Shown here: piece by piece, positions 10,801 through 19,799 of the stretch
Numbering within the stretch: the stretch's first letter is position 1
Layout of the letters: every line of letters begins with the position of its first letter
Source: Tuctoria greenei
Taxonomy: Eukaryota > Streptophyta > Magnoliopsida > Poales > Poaceae
Direction: 5' to 3'
Assembly: GCA_036927565.1 (NCBI GenBank)
Contig: JAYESD010000007.1
Location: 130,608,230 to 130,672,229 of the forward strand
DNA length: 64,000 nucleotides
The notes under the pieces: model-generated
Told to the model about the DNA's origin: nothing
The model's database searches: none
Seen by the model: the letters and a program-made list of their open reading frames with translations, nothing else
Position numbers and translations under genes: made by a program

Positions 10801-12070
10801 TACTCCCTTTGTTCACTTTTCATTGGCGTTGGGAGAACTAGGGGTAGCACATCCAAAAGGGAATGGAGCGAATATAACCCATAGAGTACAACACGTTATG
10901 GCGGAACAGGTCATACTCGCGCTCAATCCTACAGTTCTCAGTACAGAAGACGGTCCACTCGTACCACACTAGCCGGCCGCAGCGGGCAGGCCCTTGGTTC
11001 CCCCCTGTTGGGCAGTGGCAAACATAATCGTCAATTTCGGGCAGCGCCACCGGCGGCGGTCCCGGAGGAGGCCTACGCAGTAACCTCCAGCTCACAAAAA
11101 CATCGAGCCTCTGTATGGCTTGATTCCGACACCGGCAGCACTCCGTGTTGGTCCTCCTCATCGCGACGGACCCGGCCGCGTTGTCGCCGACGTGGGCCTT
11201 GCCTTTGACCTGCCGGATATACTCGAGGGTGTCGTGGTCCCCGCGGTCGACGTCGTAGCGGAGCATGGCGAGGATGTAGGCCACCACCTTGTGGCCGTTC
11301 GCGGCCGCCCGGGCAAGGAACTGGGTGCCCCGCTGCGCCTGCGCGCGGCCGTAGTTGAAGATGAGGTCGAACCCAGTGACGTAGGACGCATGAGGGTTGC
11401 CCACGTTGGCCAGGTGCTCCACGAGGGCGTCGTAGCTCCCGTTCCTGTGCCGTTGGAACCACTCCCAGCTGCTCTCCCGCTCCAGCGCCACGCGCCTGCC
11501 CACGGCAGGATCACGACACGCCGACGTGCATGGCCTTGCAGGTTGCGCGCAGACTGGAGAGGTCGTCCATGGGATAGGTGGAGGTTGCGGCAACCCACCC
11601 CGCGATCAGGACCGCAATATCGTGTGGCAAGGGGAACTCCATGGGCTTCGAAGGGAACCAATGAGGACGCGTGCGACGGAGAGGAAGAGTATGCGCGGAG
11701 AAGAGGATGTTGTGTGTGGCGGAGTAGAGGATGGTGTGTCGTCTTACTACTCTTTATTAGTACGCGCGGAGAAGACGATGAGACGTCCGGAGATTTTTAG
11801 TACGCGCGGAGAAGAGGGATGGTGGTGTGTGGGTAGTTATTTCCAGCCAATTTTTCTTGTCCCAGCTCAACTTTACTTTCACTGTATGGTCATGTCAGTT
11901 GTGTCCTCTGCACATTTTCAGCTACTGTCCTTTGTTGCCGTAACAACTTGTTGGCATTAAATGGAAAGTGGGAGGATATGTATTGATGAAGGATGTTAGG
12001 GTAATTTTATGTGTTGACTAATGTGCGGTTTGAATCCTAAAAATAGAGTTCACTTGGGATGAAGGGAGTA
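10801..12070. mobile_element. Putative Stowaway-like unit enclosing the F-box gene
   Basis: TACTCCCTTTGTTCACTTTT at 10801 faces its approximate inverse TTCACTTGGGATGAAGGGAGTA ending at 12070. Only the outer nine bases pair exactly, but both ends carry the TA target and CTCCCT motif typical of grass Stowaway MITEs. The 1.27-kb span holds the F-box gene. It may be one element or two unrelated half-elements. Confidence 0.35.
10838..11642 (-). pseudogene. F-box protein, At2g35280-like, split by one frameshift
   Basis: From ATG 11642 the product begins MEFPLPHDIAVLIAGWVAA and DDLSSLRATCKAMHVGV, an F-box (LP..I...I...V......DL..LR.TCK). It reaches a stop near 11513 in that frame. The frame one base over continues without a gap: DPAVGRRVALERE, then NPHASYVTGFDLIF and FLARAAANGHKVVAYILAML, the Sel1-like repeat segment typical of this group. 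It ends with a Cys-rich tail (CGRLVWYEWTVFCTENC and IEREYDLF). F-box proteins of this kind are substrate adaptors of SCF ubiquitin ligases in cytosol or nucleus. The single 1-nt shift near 11515 is the only lesion seen. GC content is high, like many grass single-exon genes. The opposite-strand ORF over this gene is a shadow. Confidence 0.75.
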
Positions 12071-12164
12071 TAAGATGGTCACCCGCGCCATCGTCTTTTC
12101 CGCACAACCGTTCCAACATCCTGTCTTCTCTCCACAAAACCTAGCCACGGCTAGCATACAGCAA

Positions 12165-12590
12165 ATGCTTTCGATCTTGAGCAACCCTCCGCCATCGAGC
12201 CCGCCGAGGGACCCGGCCGCCGGTAAGCGGTCGCGGCTGGGCCCCCCCCCCTCGCCGCCGCGCGTGAAGGATACCCTCCTGTTCAACATGGCCTGAGATG
12301 TATTTATGGATATATCTCACTTCATGGAACGCCTTGGGCTCGGTACCCTTCCACAAAGTACTGGAATGGACACCACGAGCCACTATGTCTTCGACCTCTC
12401 GCACGTGGCCTCTCGTCTCGACTCCCTCTGGGAGACGATGGCGGCCGAGCTCGGCGTCGCGGGTTGTCGCAACCTCATCATGGCGGCGGCCTTGAGACTG
12501 GGTCACCTTCCGCCGCCGGAGCCCAAGGCGCTAGAGGAGGGTCAGGAGCCCGAGGACCCACCCGAGGAGGAGGAGGTGGAGGCTGAGTAG
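12165..12590 (+). pseudogene. LGLGTLP-family gene, copy 3, with one in-frame TGA
   Basis: ATG 12165 opens MLSILSNPPPSSPPRDPAAG, a proline-rich N-terminus like that of copy 2. The frame meets TGA at 12294-12296, then continues in the same frame: DVFMDISHFMERLGLGTLP, HVASRLDSLWETMAAELGV and an acidic tail (PPEEEEVEAE). Alignment with copy 2 (LRDVFTNTSLICRRLGLG) places the TGA at an arginine position, consistent with CGA to TGA by cytosine deamination. A TATAAGA string lies at 12069-12075, next to the MITE terminus. It is 141 codons long, shorter than copy 2. Translation from the downstream ATG at 12306 would give only core plus tail. Confidence 0.68.
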
Positions 12591-12704
12591 AGTAGTATTT
12601 AGGTGTTTTCTTTCATGTTTTTAGTTGTAGTTTTTCTTTCATGTTTTTAGTTGTAGTTTTTCGTTTCATGTAGTTGTAGTTTATCTTTTCTTGTGTTTGT
12701 AATA

Positions 12705-12794
12705 TACTGCCTCCATCCAAAGCGACAAGTATTTTGGGACGGAGATACTCCCTCCATCGGAAGGGACAAGTAGTATTTTGGGACAGAGGGAGTA
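12705..12794. repeat. Stowaway MITE remnants
   Basis: TACTGCCTCCATCC...TATTTTGGGACGGAGA followed directly by TACTCCCTCCATC...TATTTTGGGACAGAGGGAGTA. The second unit, 12746-12794, has inverted TACTCCCTC/GAGGGAGTA ends with TA flanks; the first is a partial one. They lie in the 3' flank of copy 3. Confidence 0.75.
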
Positions 12795-12799
12795 ATGTT

Positions 12800-13300
12800 T
12801 TATGTTAAATGTACTTGGTGTTCTTGTTCATGGATGTACTATCTGTGCAAAATTAGTTTGAATTTTCCGATCGCCAAACCCTCCTTGTCCCCAAACCGGC
12901 AGAGTTGCCAGGAGATCGCCCGCAGCAGGGCCCACAAAGCGGTCTGTAAAGTAGTAGTAACAGGAAAATGCAACAGGCCAGTAGCTAGGACTGGAAAGAA
13001 AAAAGTGAAGACAATACGAGGAAGAAAATGTTTGAAAAAAGGAAGGACAACCAAAATGTTAAACAAGAAATATTTTCACGGAAATTAATCCAGTCGTAAT
13101 CCTCTCAAACATAGGCTCGCTTTGAAGGATAGGATTTGTAAAGGATTTTTAGTTTCCATAGGAAACGTAACACATGAGCTAGGACACTTTGGTAGCCATA
13201 CTGAAAGAGTTTCTTATCCTCCTCATCCACTTCCCCACGCCGCCAGTAGAATCTCTTCGGCCACGGGAAGGTGTCCCTCGAAGAGTTCGAGGACACCGAG
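12800..13300. other. Non-coding stretch
   Basis: Between copy 3 and the next gene. Short ORFs on both strands are unsupported. The part near 13210-13300 may be 3' UTR of the minus-strand gene that follows. Confidence 0.45.
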
Positions 13301-13305
13301 GAGTA

Positions 13306-14082
13306 TCAGTCAGAAGAGTCGCCTGATGACGAGGAGGCCGGGGAGTTGGGGTGCACCGGCGGCGTATAGTCGAGGTAGTGATCCAGGTGGATGATGAGCT
13401 CCATCATGAGGCCGCCAGGCCGGACCACTGCGGCATGGTTGAAAGGTTCTGCCGGCGGCCCGCCGTCACTCCCAGTCCGACCATCACTTCCTGCAAAGAA
13501 GGTGGCCATTTTGGCCCGAGGCAGGAGGCTTGGGTCTTTCATCCACCCAACGACCGTGCACAGGTTAGCACGCCCCCGGTGGTAAGTGGAAGCAGCGAAG
13601 TGATCAAAGAGGAAGACGTCACCCGGAACCTGTCTGATGCCCTCCGCAGACCAGACATGCAGAGGGAGATTCTTGATGACAACCTGCACGTGGAAGAACC
13701 ACCCAACGATGGGCACACTGATGCCAAAGATCCATGGCCGGAAGTAGTGGTTATCATCCGACATGGAGATGATTGCCGTCTCGATGGCGAGCTCCCGATA
13801 GTCATCATGGGTGAACCGCCCCAGGAACTCACCATCCCCAAACGTGGACACGATGAAAGCCCAATGCGGGATTTCAAGTTGGTGATGGATGGCCAGGGTG
13901 ATCTCCATGGGCGTCGCCTCGCTGCGACCTCCTCTGGGTCCTAGAACAGCTGCTTGGCGGCGCAAACGGATAAACTCCATCGTCATGAGGCGGTTGTTGA
14001 CCACCGTGCATTGCCCCCCACGAGGGCGCAGGTACGGTGAGCCTGCAGGTACGTGCTCATGTCTAACATGGTTGCGAGGCAT
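13306..14082 (-). CDS. DUF4283-like grass protein, intact ORF of 258 aa
   Basis: The middle (about residues 60-185) has the pattern of the grass DUF4283-like family often annotated near retrotransposons: a strand resembling EIPHWAFIVSTFGDGEFLGR, then FRPWIFGISVPIVGWFFHVQ, NLPLHVWSAEGIRQV, and a C-terminal WMKDPSLLP motif. DUF4283 is an RRM-like fold found in gag-like proteins of plant LINEs and in stand-alone grass genes. The N-terminus (MPRNHVRHEHVPAG) and Ser-rich C-terminus are not informative. No zinc knuckle follows, unlike LINE ORF1. The frame is fully open and GC-rich. Start at 14082 is the first ATG; one at 13983 (MEFIRLRRQAAVLGP) is an alternative. Function unknown. Confidence 0.55.
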   Translation of the reverse strand: MPRNHVRHEHVPAGSPYLRPRGGQCTVVNNRLMTMEFIRLRRQAAVLGPRGGRSEATPMEITLAIHHQLEIPHWAFIVSTFGDGEFLGRFTHDDYRELAIETAIISMSDDNHYFRPWIFGISVPIVGWFFHVQVVIKNLPLHVWSAEGIRQVPGDVFLFDHFAASTYHRGRANLCTVVGWMKDPSLLPRAKMATFFAGSDGRTGSDGGPPAEPFNHAAVVRPGGLMMELIIHLDHYLDYTPPVHPNSPASSSSGDSSD

Positions 14083-14172
14083 GGCACTGCGACAACAGAG
14101 GCAAAGGACTTATGAGGCAACACACGGGAGCATGGATGGGAATCAATCGTGAACTTGAGCCTGGAAGCAATA

Positions 14173-14185
14173 GGGGGGGGGGGGG
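14173..14185. repeat. 13-G homopolymer
   Basis: Thirteen consecutive G residues, upstream of the minus-strand DUF4283-like ORF. Such a run can form a G-quadruplex and is prone to length error. Confidence 0.7.
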
Positions 14186-14505
14186 TTTAAGAAGGCAAGG
14201 ATGAAGAGGACAAACATCGGTAGCAGCATCCCTTGAGGATCTCACAAAAACCCGGTGATAAGACCAGACCTTTCGAGGCCTTCGGCTCTATGCAAGCGTC
14301 ATGAATGCGCGAAGGCCCAGCTTGAATATAAAGTGAATCAGGGCAGTTTCAGCCCACAAATAACAAGCGGCCCAGCTTTTTCGTCATGCCTGCCTGACTG
14401 CCCGCGACGGGAAATTTTTGTCACGCCGAATGAAGAAGGAAAATAAGAAACGAAAATAATATTTTATTACGGTACCCTTCGACCCGCAATGCCAGCCCCC
14501 TCTCC

Positions 14506-14830
14506 GCCACGCGCTTGTAGGAGCATCCACCGGCCGCCACGATTGTAGGAGCATCCGCCAGCCGCCACGCTTGTATGAGCATCTGCGGGCCGCCACGCTT
14601 GGAGGAGCATTCACCAGCCGCCACGCTTGGAGGAGCATCCGCCGGCCGCCACGCTTGGAGGAGCATCTGCCGGCCACCACGCTTGTAGGAGTATCCGCCA
14701 GCTGCCACTCTTGTAGGAGCATCCGCCGGCCGCCAAGCTTGGAGGACCAACCGCCGGCCGCCACGCTTGGAGGAGCATCCGCCGGCCGCCACACTTGTAG
14801 GAGAATACGTCGGCCGCAGTGTGTGGAGTA
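14506..14830. repeat. 28-bp minisatellite, about 11 units
   Basis: Imperfect head-to-tail repeats of GCCGCCACGCTTGGAGGAGC plus ATCCGCCG-like sequence, period 28. Because 28 is not a multiple of 3, three units make an 84-base coding period, which explains the repetitive ORFs in several frames. It ends about 90 bases before the CACTA transposase start, so it may belong to the transposon's 5' region. Confidence 0.85.
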
Positions 14831-14921
14831 ACAACAGCTAGGTACAATTGCTCACATAATGTGTTCTTGTACATCTATCCTCTTATGGATAGGATGATGG
14901 CTGATTGAATTATAGGAAGCG

Positions 14922-17900
14922 ATGTCAGAAGATAAGACATGGATGGGAAAAGACAGGCATACGAGGGAGTGGCAGGATGGAATGAAGTCATTTTTAAATT
15001 TTGCATTTCAGGGCACTCGTGAAGGAGGAACTATGCCTTGTCCTTGCACGAGATGTCGTAATATTTGCCACAAGACACGCAAGGGAGTTCATTTACACCT
15101 GCTCAGAAATGGGATGTTATTGGATTATACTTGTTGGATACACCATGGAGAAATACGAGTTCAGGAAAATATTGCTGAGGAATCAGCAAATAATGAGGAG
15201 ATAATTTCTGATGATGGTGCTATGCAAAATATGTTGTACAATCTACTTAGAGGCACTGATCATGGTGGTACTTCAGCATATGTTGATGATTAAGAAAATG
15301 CTATAAACCAGCAGGAGCCAACTGGGGATGCAAAGAAATTCTATTACTTATTAACTGATGCCAAAAATGAGTTGTATCCAGGTTGTTCGCAGCCGACCCA
15401 ATTATCCTACATTGTCAGGTTCTACCAGATAAAGTGTTTAACTGGTATGAGCAAAGTAGCTTGTGAGATGTTACTTGAACTATTCTGATTTGCGCTTCCA
15501 AAGGGCCATTGCATTCCTAATACACTTTATAAACTTCAGAAGGTTGTTCGTGACATCGGGCTGGACTACCAAAAGATCAATGCACGTGTCGATGACTGTC
15601 TGTTATTCCGGAAGGACTATTCTCTGTTGAATAGTTGCCCAAAATGTGGTGAATTAAGATGGAAAAATAGTACTACTGGGGATGCAAGAGAGGCTTTACC
15701 TTGTGGAAAATCCAAGAAGCTTGTAGCACGCAAGGTTCTACGTTACTTCCCTCTTATTCCCCGTCTACAAAGGTTTTATATGGGAGAATCAACGGCATCA
15801 AACATGCGCTGGCACAAAGAAGGTCGTGTTGATGATGGAAAATTACGCCATCCCGCCGATTCGAAAGCATGGAAGCATTTTGATAGAATTCACCCAAATT
15901 TCTCATCTGATCCTCGCAACATAAGACTTGGGCTAGCATCTGATGGTTTCAATCCTTTTGGAGTAACGAATGTTTCTTACAGTACATGGCCTGTGATTCT
16001 AATCCCTTATAATCTACCACCTTGGTTGTGTATGAAGCAGTCGTATTGGGTGATGTCAATGATATTCCTGGGCCAAAGTCACCTGGAAACAACATTGATG
16101 TGTATCTGCAACCTTTGATTGATGAGATACTGAAGTTATGGTCTGATGGTGTTGAAACATATGATAGTCTAAAGAAAGAGACATTTGTCATGCGAGCTTC
16201 TTTATTGTGGACAATAAATGATTTTCCAGCATATGCAATTCTATGTGGATGGAGCACAAAAGGGAAGCTAGCATGTCCATACTGCCATATAAACATTGAC
16301 GCCTTCTGGTTGAAATATGGACGAAAGCATTGTTACATGGGTCATCGTCGTTTCCTACCTCAGGATCACAGATGGCGTCGAAACAAAGGTTCTTTCAACA
16401 ACAAGGCATAGAATAGAGAGGCTCCAACATCACTCTCTGGTGACGAAATACTCCAACAATACGAGTGTTTTGATCAAGTGAGTTTTGGACCGATGAATAA
16501 TAAGAGAAAGCACACCAAGGAAAATAGATGGCATAATTGGAAGAAGAAAAGTATATTTTTCGACATCCCTTATTGGAAGACATTGCTAATAAGGCATAAC
16601 TTGGATGTCATGGACATTGAGGAAAACATTTGTGATAGCATATTGGGGACATTGCTTGCTATGGATGGTAAAACAAAAGATAGTCTACAAGCTCGTCTTG
16701 ATATGAAGGATATGGGTATACGGCCAGATCAACATCCGAAGTTCATAAAGAGCAAGTACACATTCCCACCAGCATTATATACTTTGAGCAAAGATGAGAA
16801 GACCACCTTGTGCAAGTTCTTGGGGAATGTGAAGGTGCCCGATGGTTATGCCTCAAACATCAAGAGATGTGTGGACATAAAATCATGTAAGGTATCGGGT
16901 CTAAAAACTCATGACTGCCATATTATATTTCAGAAGCTCCTTCCTATTGCAATACGTAACATATTGCCTGAAAAGGTTGTTGAACCTTTAATTGAGTTTA
17001 GCACATTCTTTTCTGGAATTTGTTCTAAAGAATTGGCGGAACCATATTTGGACAAGATGTGCAAACAAATTCCTGAAACAATTTGTAAGCTTGAGATGTT
17101 GTTTCCTCCCGCTTTCTTTGATATCATGGTATATCTTCCAATCCATCTTGCCGAAGAAGCACGGTTGGGTGGACCTGTTTCTTACAGATGGGTGTATACA
17201 ATTGAGAGGTACCTTGGTACATTGAAGAGGTATGTACATAACAAAGCTCACCCGGAGGGTTCTATAGCTGAGGGATATATTGCCGAAGAGTGTATGACTT
17301 TTTGTAATCAGTTTTTGGATAACATCAGCACCAAGCTTAATAGGCCAGAACGTCATGAAGCTGCAACTACAAATGAACCTTTTGTTGATAATTCTAACAT
17401 ATTTATAGAAGTTGATAATTCTAAAAAAGGGTATAAATGGGACCAACTTACTATGGTGGAACTACATAACATCAGGCATTATCTTATTACTAACGTTGAA
17501 GAGGCCGCTCCATGGATCAAGTAATAACGTATAACTCAGATGTTGTATACTATATATATGGCTTATTGTAGATGGCTAATTTAATTTTATACCCTTTTCA
17601 GTGAGCATATTGAAGAGCTGAAAAAGATTCATTCTCGTGATGTTGATAAACGCCCTAGAGATGAGTTTGTTGATTGGTTTCAGAAACGAGTAAGTACATG
17701 CAAGTTTGCACTTTGATGAAATATTGAACAAATATGTGCTCTGAAATTGGTTTGTCGTCGATAACCCCTGTTATACTAATGTGTACAGATTACGACATTA
17801 CACAAAGAAGGCAAAGCAACCGATTATCTGTATGCATTATCTAGAGGACCTGATTGTCGGGCACATTTTTTTAGTCGGTTATTCATCAATGGATTCTTCT

Positions 17901-18555
17901 TTCAAACTGCAGATGTGGAAAAAGATTTACGGACCCAAAACAGTGTATTGTTGTTCGGGGCACTGATCATGATTGGTTTGGAGTAATTAAGAAAATTATT
18001 GCTGCTGATTTTGAAAAAAATAAAGAGGTTCTGTTATGTCAGTGTGAATGGTTTGATCGGCCTTTTGGAAGCAGTCAGAACCAAAGTAGAGGCTACAAAA
18101 AGGATCAATACAGAATGATAGATGTTGACACTACTCTGTTTCGATTCCAAAATGAGCCTTACATTCTAGCCACCCAAGCAGAACAAGTTTTTTATGTTCC
18201 AAGTGTGAAGCATCCTAAATGGTCTACATTTGTTAAAACGAAGCCACATAACCTTTTTGCCATGCCCCCTGGAGACAGTGAAAATAATGTGACTGAGACG
18301 ATGGAGGCTGAGACATTTCATGATGATCTGCTTACTGATGATATCAATAATGAGGATACGACCGCATGGGCTAGGAATGACATTGAGGGAGCCAGCGGCG
18401 ATGCTTCCACTCTTATAATGACAACGTCAGGTGATCAGTTTGAGGTAGATGGAGTTGCATCAGAAAATGAAGACGACGACGACGATGATACATATACCAA
18501 TGATGGTCATGTAGCTCCATTGTGGGGGGATGACAGTGAAGATGATGATTTTTAG
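14922..18555 (+). pseudogene. CACTA (En/Spm) TNP2-type transposase, decayed
   Basis: Domain order matches plant TNP2-like transposases. Residues from 14922 form Transpos_assoc (TWMGKDRHTREW, CPCTRCRN, HLHLLRNG, WIHHGE). Transposase_21 spans about 15500-16420 (SCPKCGELRW, ALPCGKSKK, LGLASDGFNPFG, IPYNLPPWLCMK, PAYAILCGWSTKGKLACP). DUF4218 covers about 16560-17330 (DVMDIEENICDSILG, LPIAIRNILPEKV, YRWVYTIERYLGTLKRYV). DUF4216 lies after two introns, about 17940-18270 (GTDHDWFGVIKK, FYVPSVKHPKWS). Introns are likely at 17521-17601 and 17691-17788 (GTAAGT donor, TGTACAG acceptor). Lesions: stops at 15291, 15486 and 16409, a frameshift near 16060 and another near 17945. An acidic tail ends at 18555. 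The enzyme would cut and paste CACTA elements in the nucleus; this copy cannot. Confidence 0.88.
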
Positions 18556-19170
18556 TATAATTAAGTACGTGACATGTAGCTCCACAATGAATTCATCCGT
18601 CCGAACCCGACATTTATTTTTCAGTTATTTATATTTGCTACCCGAAAAGTACCCAATACCCGATATTTCGGTCTTTTCAGTTCCGGTCTTGGTTTAATCG
18701 GTTTCGGTTTTTTGTTCTCGGTTTATTTGCCCACCCGTAATTTACGTAGTAGTAGCATATATATGGGATATACATATTTCTCCTGCATGTTTTTTTTTGC
18801 AAAACCATTTAGTGATATATCCTATGTGCATATTACATATGTAAAACTAATGTAAAGTATAAAACTTTTTCAAAGGGAAGTCTTAGGTTTCGTCAAATCT
18901 ATCTTTCAGATTTATGCAATGTTGATCTGTTTTAACAATACAAGAATTGTACTTTTAGATTCACCATGAAAAATATTTCCATAATATACAATCTAGTACT
19001 ACATGTTATTCAAGGTAACCAATTCCATATAAATCATTTGTCAAAGGTAATTAGTTCGACCAAAACAGAAATAGAGTTGAGTTGGGGCGGAGGAAGTATT
19101 ATACGTTGTTGTTTTCCGCATAAGGTTCCGTCCTTCGTTCAAGCCGTAGCCATTTGTACAGGTGGCTGAT
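18556..19170. other. CACTA 3' non-coding region, first part
   Basis: AT-rich sequence after the transposase stop, including pyrimidine-rich runs of TTTCGGT. No gene is supported. Confidence 0.5.
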
Positions 19171-19172
19171 GC

Positions 19173-19346
19173 GACTGGGCGCACCGAGCTTACGTGTGCG
19201 CCAGTCACCGATGCGCCTTAGACGCGCGCAACGCATGCGTTGAAATCACTTGCGGTACTACAGGTGCAGTAACAGTCACTGACATGTGGGTCCAGCTGGC
19301 CATGGGGCCCACATGTCAGTGACTTTTACTGCACCTGCAGTACTGC
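19173..19346. repeat. Two adjacent fold-back inverted repeats
   Basis: GACTGGGCGCAC (19173) pairs with GTGCGCCAGTC (ending 19206). A larger hairpin pairs 19252-19293 with 19305-19346: both arms carry GCAGTACT/AGTACTGC-type ends, GGTGCAGT/ACTGCACC and ACTGACATGTGGG/CCCACATGTCAGT, around an 11-base loop. Probably a small MITE inside the CACTA. Confidence 0.7.
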
Positions 19347-19349
19347 AGA

Positions 19350-19795
19350 GGTTATGCATCCCGCATGCGCATCTTTGAATTCAATTGGAACCGCTCTGCG
19401 TCCCATCACCGCTTTACCGTGAACCACTACGGATGGTCTTAAAGGCAGGCCCGGCTCTGGGCCTAGGCGGGCGGAAATAAATTTTCTGCGATCCTCGAGA
19501 ACGGATCGAGGGGAAGGCTCATCGCCCATAGCAGTCGTGTAGCTTCTGTCCCCTTGATCCGTTGGCGACGAGCCTTCTCCTCATCTGTTCTCGAGTTCGC
19601 GGCGGCCACAGCGCCGCTTCTGCCCTGCTTCTAGACTAAGGACGCTGATGATCCGCAACATACTTTTAAATCTGCGCGTTGGTATTCTCCCCCTCATATT
19701 TGCTGATGCATTAATACTTAATGTTTTACATTGTTGAGTGTGTTACGGATCATCAGCGTCGTTAGTCCAGCACTGAGTCGTCAGGAGGCAAAAAG
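19350..19795. other. Gene-free stretch before the 71-bp array
   Basis: Contains GGATCATCAGCGTC and its inverse GACGCTGATGATCC about 100 bases apart (19640-19765), another fold-back. No supported gene. Confidence 0.5.
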
Positions 19796-19799
19796 TAAC

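Noticed and set aside
11120..11960. Plus-strand ORFs of 226 and 144 codons over the F-box gene
   Set aside because: They are antisense shadows of GC-rich coding sequence; only the minus strand shows family motifs.
14384..14874. Repetitive proteins encoded by the 28-bp array
   Set aside because: Open frames exist on both strands purely because the repeat lacks stops; no start context or homology.
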